Of a stretch of 32,654 nucleotides of DNA, positions 1-10,790 are shown piece after piece (position 1 is the first letter of the stretch; every line of letters starts with the position of its first letter). The DNA lies in NCBI GenBank assembly GCA_027596035.1, contig JADGJA010000182.1, forward strand, positions 1 to 32,654, given 5' to 3'. A model generated the notes under the pieces. That model had not been told where the DNA came from and searched no databases. It saw nothing but the letters and a program-made list of their open reading frames with translations. This DNA is from Thoreauomyces humboldtii (Eukaryota > Chytridiomycota > Chytridiomycetes > Spizellomycetales > Powellomycetaceae). Made by a program: the position numbers and the translations under genes.

Positions 1-476
1 CTAATGCTACGGCGCCCACCGTTATCTACACTCGTATATTCGTCGGGATGGTCATTTGTGTTTAAGATACAGCCCCCCCCCCCCCTTCGATCTATAGAAT
101 CAAGAGGAGAGATTGGCGGGGACGTGGGCCCTCCCAAAGTCTATGTATGTTACCATTGTAGAGTGACGTTCCAGCGAGACAGCAACGGCGCGCTCAGAAG
201 GCGTACGTCAACGCGAGTTGGGTAGACCGGACTGAATCAGAAAGTTACGTTGATGGATGCGATCCCATCTTGTCCCTAGCACATCCCATCTTGTCCCTTT
301 CGCGTTCGTCCGGCAGAGAATGTGATTCAGATAGTTGACAAAACATGCATGCCTTGGCAACAAATGCAGATGGAACTTGGCGATAAAAAAAAACAGGAAA
401 ATGACGATGTCAACATCGCTCGGATCATCCGACCAGTTCCAACAAGGGACGCCCAAAGAACCGAGCCCGGAAGTTC
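1..476. other. Left edge, no recognisable gene
   Basis: This stretch lies downstream of the minus-strand SET gene. I see no gene with believable protein character. It contains a run of about 13 C residues near 72-84 and a 16-base direct repeat (262-277 and 283-298). An open frame at 4-225 has no recognisable similarity and is probably chance. Confidence 0.5.
262..298. repeat. Short direct repeat, period 21
   Basis: A 16-base word (ATCCCATCTTGTCCCT) occurs twice, starting at 262 and at 283. It lies in non-coding sequence beyond the 3' end of the SET gene. No function is evident. Confidence 0.8.
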
Positions 477-2222
477 TCACGCTTCCTCGCCCTCGCCTTC
501 ATCTCCTTCGTTCCCCGCATCCGCACCCTGCATGGCAGCCAGGTACTCTTGCACCTCCTCGACTTCCGTCCACCGCTCCTGTAACGTTTGAAGCAACTTG
601 CACGCGGCAACGAGCACGTTCATGTGCGACTCCCTCAGCACCTCGACCTTCTCCAACCGCTCAGCCTCCTTGTCGTCTTTGATCTCGATCTCCCGTTCCT
701 CGTCCTCGAAGAGAGCACAGAGTTGACCGTTGACGACCTGCAGCAGGATGGCCCATACCCTGAGCCTGACGACCTCGTAGTTGGGCAACGCACGGACCGC
801 CGATAGGAACGAGTCTTTGCTCACGGGTTCCGGGAGCCGTTGATCACCGACCAGGAACGAGTTCGAAACGTCGGAAGATCGTCGGAACCCTTCGGCAGCG
901 GTCATCACCGAGATGTACATCGTGAGCAGGTCGTCTCGAGACACCATCTCGAACGTTGGGTCCGGCGTGGCAGGCGAAACGGCGAGGTCTTTTTCGACAG
1001 CAAGGCGCACGCGGGGTGGAACCGTTCCTTCGTCCGCGATCCGATCGTCGTCGCCCGAGTCTTCCCTGAGAGGTTCGAGCGGTGCCCTGATGGCGATCAT
1101 GTCACGAAGGCCAAGGGCAGCCAGCAACGCCTTTTTGGTTTGGACAGCGGTATGAGCCGCGAGCTTTTCTTCGTTTGCGTCGTCGTCGTCGTCTTCGTTC
1201 AAGAATCCTTTCTCGATGAACGGCGCGGGGAGCATGATGAATTCGTTCGCGTTATCGGGTATCACGAAACCGTGAATGAAGAGAAGTTCGGCATTGGGCT
1301 TTGCACCGTAGCTTATCAAAAGCTCCGTACCGGCTTCGATCGGCTCGCCGTCAGTGGTCGCGCGAAGTTCAACCACCGCGGAGGGGTCATCGGTGACGTG
1401 CCACCGGATGTTCGCATTTTTATCGTGGTTGCAAAAATCGACCAGTGGTATCAGATGGTAGTCGTTTTGCTCGGCTACGGCCTCAGCGGATCCATACTCG
1501 CGTAGGGCAGAGCCCAGAGACAGGACACGAGACCAAAACACGGCGTCTACCCAACAAAATCGCTGGGCAGAGATCGTATTTTGCCCTGGCGGGTCCAGAT
1601 GACGCAGGTAAGGTTCGAGCAGCTGGAACTCTCGCGCCAGTTTTGCCCGCTTTGCAAACACAGCGTTGTCCACGTCGGTGCCAGCCAGCCTGTCCATGGC
1701 GGGAGAGTCCTTCGGCCACAGCACGGCCGTGTCCATATCGGACAGTGTTGGAAGAATGCGGATGTATGGAGCCCAGAACTCGGCATCCAGCGTCTGTTCC
1801 GTCTCTTCCACCGCTTCCCTCGCTAGATCTTGGTAGTTTGCGCCGGTCCATCCCCACAGCAGAAACACCAGCAGGTATAGCCTTTCAAGTTGCGGACCTT
1901 GTGCTTTCAACCGCCCCTCCTGCGCGATTCCGTTCAAGCAACGAGCCATTCGTTTGGCGTGATCACTCCTTCCATCCTTGGCGATGCGTTCCACAAGGGT
2001 TTTATTGATGAGGAGGTGGGAAGGGACGGAAGCGAGCGACTCATCCTCCTGCAGTATCATGGCGGTTGTCGTGTAGACGCCCGTTCCGCGCGACGGCGAT
2101 CCAGCTTTCATTGACGAAGACCGGAACTCCAAGGATGGAAAGGATGCTCCGTTCCTCTTCAGCCAGCTAGCAAAGACGCCTCTGAGATCGGGACGTTGCT
2201 CCTCCGCGTGGGCCAGTAGCAT
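477..2222 (-). CDS. SET-domain lysine N-methyltransferase (SETD6/RKM1/CTM1-like)
   Basis: A single uninterrupted 581-residue frame that reads as a RuBisCO-LSMT-type SET methyltransferase, a class that transfers methyl groups from S-adenosylmethionine to lysines of non-histone proteins such as ribosomal proteins or cytochrome c. The N-terminus has the usual WLKRNGASF opening. The first SET motif RGTGVY follows near residue 47. The core motif LVDFCNHDKNANIRW, with the catalytic-site Asn-His pair, and the ISYGAKPNAELLFIHGF motif with the active-site Tyr lie near residues 260-320. A helical C-terminal half matches the Rubis-subs-bind position, and the tail is very acidic. The target cannot be told from sequence. 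It is one of only two genes here modelled without a supported intron structure problem, having no intron at all. It diverges from the HMG gene at 2533. Confidence 0.9.
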   Translation of the reverse strand: MLLAHAEEQRPDLRGVFASWLKRNGASFPSLEFRSSSMKAGSPSRGTGVYTTTAMILQEDESLASVPSHLLINKTLVERIAKDGRSDHAKRMARCLNGIAQEGRLKAQGPQLERLYLLVFLLWGWTGANYQDLAREAVEETEQTLDAEFWAPYIRILPTLSDMDTAVLWPKDSPAMDRLAGTDVDNAVFAKRAKLAREFQLLEPYLRHLDPPGQNTISAQRFCWVDAVFWSRVLSLGSALREYGSAEAVAEQNDYHLIPLVDFCNHDKNANIRWHVTDDPSAVVELRATTDGEPIEAGTELLISYGAKPNAELLFIHGFVIPDNANEFIMLPAPFIEKGFLNEDDDDDANEEKLAAHTAVQTKKALLAALGLRDMIAIRAPLEPLREDSGDDDRIADEGTVPPRVRLAVEKDLAVSPATPDPTFEMVSRDDLLTMYISVMTAAEGFRRSSDVSNSFLVGDQRLPEPVSKDSFLSAVRALPNYEVVRLRVWAILLQVVNGQLCALFEDEEREIEIKDDKEAERLEKVEVLRESHMNVLVAACKLLQTLQERWTEVEEVQEYLAAMQGADAGNEGDEGEGEEA

Positions 2223-2532
2223 TGTTTGCGTGATCGAGTAAGTACAACGATATAGGATGGAAGGAGCGTCGAATCAATACGATGTAGCAAGACCGTTCAG
2301 TATATGAGCACAGTATGGTGCACTTCACTGTGGAAGAGTCAAGAAGAAGGAAGACCTCTTGCGGGTTTGTGTTGTGTGGAGAGAGAGACGGACAGAGAGT
2401 GTGTCGTGTGTGTGTGTGGGTGGAGGGCAGAGCACAAGACAAAGAGAGAGTCATCCATCTGTCTCTCCACGACCCTGAACCTATTAAGAGTCCACAGGTT
2501 TCGTGCTTCAATCCGTCACCCACAATCTCAAG
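2223..2532. promoter_or_regulatory. Divergent promoter region, SET gene / HMG gene
   Basis: The 310 bases between two divergent start codons must hold both promoters. A TG-rich tract (about 2397-2425) is the only striking motif. I see no convincing TATA box. The assignment rests on position only. Confidence 0.5.
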
Positions 2533-3790
2533 ATGTTGCCCATCCTTCCCTTCCCTTCGGCCGCGCGCTCTCTGGTACCCAGATCTTCTGGCAGGGCTCT
2601 CGGGTACCGTCGCGCTCTTTCGACCGCCAAAGGTTCTTAGGAAGGGATCAGCCTATCTGTATGTCTTGTGTTCTAACGCGTCCAATCTTGCTTTGGCAGC
2701 ACCCCTGACGCGGACTCAGGCTGCAAACAAACAGATTCGAATGCTCCAGAAGCTCGTCACGAAACCGCCCAAGAGCAAGCCGATTAACTCGTATAGCTTG
2801 TTCTTGAAGGAATCGCAAGCGGAGGTGCGTCGTGAGCACGCGGGCAAGTCTGCCTCCGAACAGTTCGCCGCTGTCTCGCGAGACTTAGGCCACCGTTGGA
2901 AGAGTCTCGGCTCTGTTGAGCAGCAGGTACGACTATTCTTGTATCTTGATAATCTCCTGCAACCCTTGACTCACGTTGAAACCTTTTCAGGAATGGGCCA
3001 ATAAGGCTGCGCAGCTCAATGAAGTTCGTGCTCGGGATTACGCAAAATACCTCAAGAATCGTTCTCCCGAGCAGATTATCGCTGAACAGAAAATCTACGC
3101 GCTGAAAAGGAAGGTGAACCCCACAAAGAGTCTCGCCAAGCCCAAGGCCGACGTGAACATCCCGAAACGTCCCTCGAACCCATACGCACAGTATGTGAAG
3201 GAAGCCCACCAGCTTTCGGCTCACGAACAGGAGCAGCAGTTTGGACCCGGCTTTGCCTCCGCAAACCTGGGCGGGAAAGGAAAACTCCTTGCCGCCGCTT
3301 GGAAGAGTCTCAGCGACTCCGAGAAGGAGGTAGGTTGAAGTCACAGCCTTTGGCATGCTCTCGCTTCAATTCCGGCTGGCTTCCCTAACCTGTTATCTCG
3401 TGATCTTAGAAAATCAAGGAGAAGCTCGCCCCTTCAAAGTCGGCTTATCGGAAGGAGATAGCGACCTACCGCGCGGAGAATCGCATCGACGCCACTCGGT
3501 CCGCCATCAACAAGCAGGCAGCCGCTGTGATTGCTCCTCCCAAGCCAAAGGACAAGAAAGTCGCCATCATCAAAAAGAAGGTACCCAAGAAGGCCGCAGT
3601 CAAGAAGACCGTGCAGAAGAAAGCGGCGCTCGTTCGCAAGCCGGCCGTAAAGGCGGTCAAGAAGGCCGTCCGCGTCGTCAAACCTACCGTCAAACGTGCG
3701 ATAGATCGCGCGGAAAAGGCCGTCAAGGCTGGCGCCAAGAAGGTGCAAAAGACGGGCAAGCGCATCGCAGCCGCTGCGCGTGATATGTGA
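2533..3790 (+). CDS. Mitochondrial HMG-box DNA-packaging protein with H1-like tail (ABF2/TFAM type)
   Basis: Exons 2533-2632, 2700-2926, 2991-3329 and 3410-3790 give 348 residues. Residues 1-33 form a typical mitochondrial targeting peptide: no acids, several Arg, ending RRALSTAK. Two HMG boxes follow, at about 58-120 (KPINSYSLFLKE) and about 165-235 (IPKRPSNPYAQYVKE). From about residue 255 to the end the protein is a Lys/Ala/Val-rich tail resembling histone H1. Proteins with paired HMG boxes and a presequence bend and compact mitochondrial DNA and influence its transcription and inheritance. Yeast Abf2 and human TFAM lack such a long basic tail, whereas the Physarum nucleoid protein Glom has a lysine-rich region with HMG boxes. 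Intron 1 uses the weak donor GTTCTT, chosen because it alone keeps the frame open. Location and role are inferred. Confidence 0.85.
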
Positions 3791-4118
3791 ACCAAAGTTT
3801 CACGAATCAGAGAAGGCCAGCCAGGTGGAGCGGACATCGCTGCACGCTCCCCACGTTTTTCGGGAAACGAGCACTGGTCCGCCACCTCTCTTCATCGACA
3901 GATACTTTAGCTTTTGTCTGCTTCTGAAATGTTGTTCTTTTAGTTTGTACATCCGAATCAGAAAATCTTTTACGTTCACTGATCCTCAATGCGCGCTCTG
4001 CGATCTCGGCCCGTTTCTGCGGTGAAGGGGTTTCCATTCTGTCTATTCGTCGGCAGTCGCTACGCTAGAGATCTGCCCGCACGCATCCCAAAAAAACAGG
4101 CTTAACCAAGCAGGTTCA

Positions 4119-5834
4119 CTACTCGGCCAGCTTCGTTCGCTTCTTGCCGGGTCCTGCAGATTTGCCTTCCATACGCCGTTTCCCTTCCGCCATTGTTCCT
4201 GCTCCGCTGCCACTGGGTTTTCCCGTTGACTGCTGCTGACCCTTTTCGCGGTTGACCTTTCTTCGCGACCCAAAATCGTTGTCGGCAAGGTGCTACAAAA
4301 CAGATCCACCCGGTCAGCCATTGCAAGAATCAGCGGCAGATATGAGGCATTTCCGACGCATTACCATATTCGCAACACGCTGAGCTAGCGCAACCTCGTT
4401 CAAAATCTCCAGCACATCGTTCTCAGCGACAGGAAGTTCCGTCATCTTCTTTCCCATCTTGTTCTCGATGTTGAGCAGGACATTGATGTCGTGTTGCGTG
4501 ACAAGAGATAGCGAGAGACCTCCTCTCCCAGCACGAGCCGTTCGTCCGACTCGATGGATGTAGTCCGTAGCATCGGCTGGGAGCTCATAGTTGATGACGA
4601 CCTGCACGGCAGGAATGTCGAGTCCACGACTGCCAACGTCGGTAGCGATGAGAATTGGAACGATGCCGCCCTTGAACTTCGCAAGGGAACCTAAGCGATC
4701 GGCCTGCGACATTTGCGCATGGAGGGCTGTGGAGCGAAGATTCAACTCGCGGAGCATGATGCGGAGACGCTCGGCGGTCCGACACGTTTGCGTGAAAATG
4801 ATGATCGTCTTGTCTTCAAAGTTTGATTGGATGAGTTGTGTCAAGTAGGCGTCGCGAACGGTCGAGGAGATGAAGACATAAGATTGCTCAAGCTTTTCAA
4901 CGGTGTCAAATCTGAGAGAGCGGTGCCGTCAGTGGTCCATGCCGGAAGTCCGTCAAGATTGTGCATCCCACCGGCTCACCTGGCGTTGCACTGATAAGTG
5001 AAAGGTTTCGACGTCGATGAAAAGTTGAGCGATTTGATCTCTTCCGTCAAAGTAGCACTGAATAATAGGGTTTGCCGCTTCTTTGGTAACCGGTCGAGGA
5101 TCACGGCAAGATCGTCGGCAAAAGTATCATCAAGTAACCGATCCGCCTCGTCAAGCACTAGGAACTTGAGCCTCTTCAGATTGACAGCATCCGTACTGCT
5201 GTTGATGTGGTCCACAAGACGACCTGGTGTTGCGACTATGACATGTGGTCGACGAGACAGCTCCAACGCTTGCGTCATCATGTCTAGCTCAAGAACTTGG
5301 GTTAACCAGGGCTTTGTTTCTAGTGCATGTCTCGTGCGAGCAGCTCGTTATACCTAAACCCCCTACGACTACCGTCTGCTTTAAGTTCACACCCGCCCCC
5401 AGAACCCTGAACTGTTCAGCAATCTGAAACGCTAGTTCTCTGATGGAACGATGAGTTACTCCCACTCCATCCGGTAGAAAGGGGCGGCTTGCCTACCTCG
5501 TTGGTGTAATGACCAGCGCAAAAACTCCGAATGGGTCCTCTGCTAACTTTTGAAGTATTGGCAAGGCAAAAGCCGCCGTCTTTCCACTACCGGTATTGGC
5601 GCTTCCAATTACATCCTTCCCTGTGGTGTACTCGAATTAGTTCTGGTCCAAGGTGCCCTCGTCGGAAAGAGTTCGTTGCTCACCTGCGAGGACTTCTGGA
5701 ATGCAGGCTTGTTGAATTTCGCTTGGCTCTTTGATGGAGAGAGACCGTAAGGCATCCTCGAGCCAGGAATCCAGTCCCAAGTCTCTGAATGTGCGTTTGG
5801 CAGGCACTGTTGTTGCAGCTGCGTCGGTGGTCAT
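4119..5834 (-). CDS. DBP8: DEAD-box ATP-dependent RNA helicase DBP8 (DDX49)
   Basis: Six exons (5834-5684, 5620-5497, 5439-5354, 5283-4980, 4911-4365, 4292-4119) give 461 residues; yeast Dbp8 has 431. All helicase motifs are present in order: Q-motif region (FRDLGLDSW), Walker A (ANTGSGKT), PTREL, ATPGR, DEAD, SAT, then RGLD and HRVGRTAR in the second RecA domain. The sequence between motifs follows human DDX49 closely ([18 protein letters not shown]). Dbp8 acts in the nucleolus in early pre-rRNA cleavage for the small ribosomal subunit, with Esf2 as its activator in yeast. The C-terminal tail is Lys/Gly-rich. The start was placed at the ATG before TTDAAATT because upstream codons in the same frame look non-coding. 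Its 5' end faces the ETF-beta gene. Confidence 0.93.
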
Positions 5835-6180
5835 TGTCACGTTGCTTCCTGGAAAATAGCCAGAGGAAAAAAGGGATGTGTGAGCGTGTGTGTGTGTGGG
5901 CAAAAAAGAAACAAATCTCACAGCTGCCTGCTGTGGTGGGTTTCGTCCGCGTGCTCTTTTCCCGTCTCCTGCCGGTGTACCCCTCTTCGACATCCGCAAC
6001 CTTCTTCAACAGCAGTATCCTAGTAAGGTAAGCCACGCTCTCAGGCTTGGGCACAGTTCACATGACACTGGCGTTCCTGCTCTCTCTGTGTCGGGCCCCA
6101 GACTCGCTGCATGGTCATTTCCGGAGGCTTGCCCAGTGGCGTGCAATCTGCTTACCCTTTGTGGTGCCCATCTTGCAGTC
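5835..6180. promoter_or_regulatory. Divergent promoter region, DBP8 / ETFB
   Basis: 346 bases separate the two divergent start codons. The region carries a TG-rich tract at about 5877-5899 next to an A-rich stretch, similar in composition to the tract in the SET/HMG promoter. No other element is convincing. Confidence 0.5.
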
Positions 6181-7205
6181 ATGTCTCTCAAGCTTCTAGT
6201 CCCCGTGAAGCGTGTCATCGATTACGCCGTCAAGGTCCGCGTGACCGGTGGAAAGATTGACACCAATGTCAAGGTACGTCGAGCAGAAAGCTTCATGTTT
6301 TGTATTAGGCTCCTCACCGTTTTGTTGGAATAGCACTCGATGAACCCTTTCGACGAGATTGCCGTAGAGGAGGCCGTCAGGATGCGTGAGAAGAAGTTTG
6401 CGAAGGAGGTCATTGCCGTGACCATCGGTCCCGCAAAGTCTGCTGAGACCCTCCGCACCGCTCTTGCCATGGGCGCCGACCGTGCCATCCACGTGGAGGT
6501 CCCGGAAAATTCCGAGGTTCTTCCTTTGCAGGTGCGCAACAAAGGAAACCGAGGAGTGTTGTAGGGATACTGACGGAAAGGCTTACGCATGCCGTTCGAC
6601 CGGACTTCAGGTCGCAAAGCTTCTCAAGGCCATTGCCGAGAAGGAGAAGCCCGATGTCGTGTTCCTTGGCAAGCAGGCCATCGATGACGACAGCAGTCAG
6701 ACAGGCCAAATGCTCGCTGGGCTGATGGGCTGGTCGCAGGCTGCTTTCGCCAACAAAATCGAGGTTTCCGGTGACAAGTTGACGGTTACCCGTGAAGTCG
6801 ATGGTGGTCTCGAGACGATCGCTAGCAAGCTTCCCACCATCATCACCACTGACCTTCGGTAAACCCCTTCCAATTTGCTCATATCGCAACATTTTTTTCT
6901 GACAACATTCCCGTTAGGTTGAACGAGCCGAGGTACGCCACGCTCCCAAATATTATGAAGGCCAAGAAGAAGAAGGTAGACAAGATGACTCCGGCGGACC
7001 TGAAGGTGGATATTACCCCGTCCATCGAGACTATCAAGATTGAGGAGCCTCCTAAGCGAGCTGGAGGCAAGAAGGTCGAAAGCGTTGATGAGGTACGACG
7101 TTCATGCGGAAGCCACGCGGGCCCGGTTACGAGTTATTGATAATTTGCTCTCTCCCAATCGTGTAGCTCGTAGAGAAGCTCAAGAACGAGGCCAAGGTTC
7201 TCTGA
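6181..7205 (+). CDS. ETFB: Electron transfer flavoprotein subunit beta
   Basis: Exons 6181-6273, 6334-6531, 6611-6858, 6918-7092 and 7167-7205 give 250 residues, close to the 255 of the human protein. ETF beta pairs with ETF alpha in the mitochondrial matrix and passes electrons from acyl-CoA and other dehydrogenases to ETF-ubiquinone oxidoreductase. The opening [18 protein letters not shown], the segment [16 protein letters not shown], the AMP-site sequence [16 protein letters not shown] and the dehydrogenase recognition loop [19 protein letters not shown] are all present. In animals, lysines of that KAKKKK segment are methylated; whether this happens here is unknown. As in other species, there is no obvious cleavable presequence. 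Splice sites are inferred from frame and family continuity. Confidence 0.95.
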
Positions 7206-7477
7206 AGCTAATACACTTCCCTGGACCATTTTCGAGATAGAACTTGATCGGAACGAAATCATACTCAACTGCATCTTTTCAAATTTCCCCTCGTTGCCAT
7301 TCAAGACCACTTGGGATGCTCTAATCTTATCGGATTATCTGACGGCAGATCCCCCGGCAAAGTTACGAGAGATCGTCGGACATAAATACTTCTATGCAAG
7401 CAATAGGACGGAGTGACTGGCGTGCGTGACTGGCATCGTCCTCGTAGTAACCGAGCGTGAATTTGCGCTCCAGAGCT

Positions 7478-8013
7478 TCACATGTCTTCATCATCGACAA
7501 TGGAGCCGCCCAGTATCCCTTCCAACTGCATGGCCCTGGTGCGATACGTCCGAGATATTATCTCGGGGACTTCCGTTGCCAATTCTCCCTACGAACACGA
7601 TAGCTTCAGCCTATGAGACGCGGCGCGGCCATGCGCACGGAGCTTACCGAAGCCCCAAGCCTGCTTGAAGCTGAAAGCCCACCGACGAATGGAAGGCTCT
7701 GACTTTGATCGCGCGTCCAGCCCCGTGATGATGACGAAAAGGTGGGTTTGGAAAACGGGGGTGGAGGCGTGGAGGTGCTGAATGTAGTTGCTGAGGGTTT
7801 TCTAGAATTTGTATTGCTGCTGCGGGCGCTGCGAGCCTTTCGCTTCGCTGATCGAAACGCTGGTCGGTAGAACATTGCAGAGAGTCGCCGCTGGTCAGGT
7901 GTTGCGATTACTGCTTTCGTGTTGCTGGGATTCCGTTGCGTCAAGCGTTTTCTCGTTCCCCAGATGCAGCCAGCCCCAGGTTTTTGACAGCGAGCAACAG
8001 GCAATCCGAACAT
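7478..8013 (-). CDS. Hypothetical protein, two-exon model, frame uncertain
   Basis: The simplest model is exon 8013-7648 joined to 7588-7478 (donor GTAAGC, acceptor TTCGTAG, 59-base intron), giving 158 residues. The last exon, ending GGSIVDDEDM, has convincing protein character. The first exon is ambiguous. The modelled frame is Ser/Pro-rich with mixed third positions, while another frame of the same DNA (about 7800-7650, SNYIQHLHASTPVFQTHLF then SIRRWAFSFKQAWGF) has better codon character. Together with the last exon, that second frame faintly recalls the final helices of a VHS domain. The second frame does not splice in phase without a one-base shift. So this may be a real gene with mis-modelled exons, a sequence error or a decaying gene. 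I do not assign a function. Confidence 0.35.
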
Positions 8014-8228
8014 CTCGGACGGCCTTTGGGGGATCTGCAGAGCGTTCGCCTCGTCTGCGCTTCTTTCCGGCCGGTCACATCTGATTCTCGAGGTCTACTA
8101 CACAACCTCTGTCGTCTTCCCTTCACCGCAGCAGCGATCTCCTGGCCCTATCTATCTCTTACCCGTACGAACGTAACTGTCCGCTTACCTGCTCCCCGAG
8201 AACCCTCGAAAGCGTCGCCCTCTGCAAA

Positions 8229-10628
8229 ATGGCCAGCAACCGATCAAACCCCCTCCCCCTCGGAGGTTTGCTCTCATCCTTCTAGCTAGATGCTCCCGCT
8301 TCTTGCTAACATGGTAGTCGCTATACAGGTGTGCGAACGTCCGGTCTGGAAGTAAGAAGTCAAAATGGTGCGTGTTCACCAGAGATTTCCGCGTGACTTC
8401 AAACGTTTGCGATGGAGGAAGTTGCGGCTGCTGGAGAGACCATCGGCAGGCCGTGGGAGAAGCGGGAATGAATGCGGAAAAGCTATGCATTCTCGTTTGC
8501 TCGGAGCACGAGAGGGTGGATAGGACGAGCTGGCGAACTTGACCCAAAAAACTCACATCTGCTTGTCCGCAGTGCTCGCTGCGCTTACGATTAGCAACAT
8601 CGTCAAGAGCTCCCTCGGCCCCGTCGGACTCGACAAGATGTTGGTGGACGACATTGGCGTAAGTTAAATACCTACGTACTTCTTTTGGCAAACGAACTCA
8701 TCGAATATGCGCATTGCAGGATGTAACTATCTCCAACGATGGTGCGACCATCCTCAACCTTCTCGAAGTTGAGCACCCGGCTGCTCGCGTGCTAGTGGAG
8801 CTTGCGCAGCAACAGGACAAGGAGGTGGGCGATGGAACTACTTCTGTGGTTATCATTGCTGCGGAACTCCTGCGAAGGGCACATGAGCTTGTCAAAAACA
8901 AAATCCATCCCACCACCATCATCACCGGCTACCGTCTTGCGAGCAAGGAGGCAGTAAAGTTTATTGTAGACCAGATGACCGTCAAGGTCGACTCGCTGGG
9001 CCGTGACTGCCTTGTGAACGTAGCAAAGACTAGCATGTCTTCGAAGATCATCGGAGCGTACGTATCAGTTTCTCCGCCCCCCTCCCAATTCCATACATGC
9101 GACTGATTTTCCCTTACTCTAGTGATGATGACTTCTTTGCTGAACTTGTTGTCAACGCTATCACCGCTGTGAAGACCGTCAACAACAAAGGCGAGGCAAA
9201 GTACCCCATTAAGGCGGTAAACATTTTGAAGGCGCATGGCCGTGGAGTTCGGGAAAGTCAGCTCATCAAGGGCTACGCGGTTAACTGCACGGTGGCGTCG
9301 CAAGGTAAGACCGTGTCATCGGTCCAAGGCATAATACGGTCATGTGATAACCAGTACCATCCTAGCTATCAAAACTCGAATCGTTGGAGCAAAGATTGCG
9401 TGCCTGGATATCAACTTGCAAAAGGCGCGCATGCACCTTGGTGTGAACATCGTCATAGATGATCCTGACAAGCTTGAAGACATCCGCCGCCGTGAGATCG
9501 AGATCACAACCGAGCGCATTCAAAAGATTCTTGCTACAGGCGCAAACGTGATAATGACGACAAAGGGTATTGATGACTTGTGCCTGAAGCTTTTCGTTGA
9601 GGCCGGAGCCATGGCCATCCGCCGTGTGAAGAAGGATGACCTCAGGAGAATCGCCAAGTCCACTGGAGGTAAATCTGCTCTTGATTGATTGATCCAACCA
9701 CAGGAATGATTTCTAAACAATGTTCTTCATCTAGCAACGCTAATCTCTACCCTTGCGAACTTGGAGGGAGAAGAGACGTTTGATGCTGCTTTCCTCGGAC
9801 ACGCCGAAGAGGTAGTCCAGGAGCGTATCTCAGATGACGAATGCATCCTGGTCAAGGGCACCAAAGTGCACTCGTCGGCGTCCATCATCCTACGAGGAGC
9901 AAATGACTACATGCTCGACGAGATGGAACGATCCATTCACGATTGTTTGTGTGCCGTCAAGCGCACACTCGAGAGCAACGCCATTGTTCCAGGAGGAGGC
10001 GCCGTAGAGAGTGCGTTGTCTATCTACCTCGAGAACTTTGCTACCACTCTGGTCAGTTCATTCTTGAGCGTTACATTGTGGTGCAGCAAGCAGGAATCTG
10101 ATTACTTGTTTCTTTGCAGGGATCCCGAGAACAGCTTGCCATCGCCGAGTTCGCAAACGCTCTCCTTGTTATCCCCAAGACCCTCGCCGTAAACGCCGCC
10201 AAGGACTCGACAGATCTCGTCTCCAAATTGCGCGCATACCACAACGCTGCGCAGAATGCTGCCGGCGACGAGTCCAAGAGGGCCTTGAAATGGTACTTGG
10301 TGGAAAAGGCTCGCGCAGTATCAGTATCCATTGTGTTGCTATCCACCTGACTCTGCCCCCTGTTTAGGTATGGACTGGATCTCATCAAGGGAGTCACTCG
10401 TGACAACCTTGCTGCTGGCGTGCTGGAGCCGGCAATGTCCAAGCTGAAGTCCCTAAAGGCCGCCACTGAGGCTGCCATCGCCCTTCTCCGAATCGAGTAC
10501 GTTGGAAAGATGCACGGTGGAGTCGTTTCTCAATGCCCTCTGACTCGCCCTGGGTTTTCTCTGTTTGCAGCGACATGATCAAGATCGAACCCCCGCAGGA
10601 ACAAGGTGACCCCCACGGCGGACATTAA
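8229..10628 (+). CDS. TCP1: T-complex protein 1 subunit alpha (CCT1)
   Basis: Ten exons (8229-8265, 8329-8367, 8573-8658, 8720-9057, 9123-9304, 9366-9668, 9735-10051, 10120-10292, 10368-10496, 10571-10628) give 553 residues, the normal length for this subunit. It is one of eight subunits of the cytosolic CCT/TRiC ring, which folds actin, tubulin and WD40 proteins using ATP. Diagnostic sequences include [68 protein letters not shown] and [20 protein letters not shown]. The first two coding exons are only 37 and 39 bases. They were found by requiring the fungal N-terminus ([14 protein letters not shown]). The second intron, at 205 bases, is the longest in this window. Confidence 0.95.
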
Positions 10629-10651
10629 GCAATGATTTGAGGTTATTTAAA

Positions 10652-10790
10652 TACGGTCATCTGGTCCACGATGAACTTGACTGCCTTGTTGGCGGCCAGA
10701 AGGTAGCCAGTGTTGATGATTGAATTTTCGTTGCGCATTGCGCGGGAGTTTGGTCCCATTTCATGCCAACAGATGTGGTTCCATCGTGGG
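10652..10790 (-). pseudogene. Inverted, degraded copy of part of TCP1 exon 4
   Basis: Read on the minus strand, 10720-10652 encodes [20 protein letters not shown], which matches [20 protein letters not shown] of TCP1 (nucleotides about 8916-8983). About 60 bases further upstream on the same strand, near 10786, HDGTTSV matches the GDGTTSV motif of TCP1, but in a different frame and with fewer bases between. In the best part most differences are at third codon positions, so the copy probably came from a once-functional paralogue. It begins about 24 bases after the TCP1 stop, in the opposite orientation. Confidence 0.75.

Noticed and set aside
72..84. Run of C residues as a telomere or G-quadruplex element
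   Set aside because: It is a single homopolymer with no spaced runs, so a G-quadruplex or telomeric function is not supported.
840..1505. A 221-residue plus-strand open frame
   Set aside because: It is antisense to the SET methyltransferase, whose motifs are clear on the other strand.
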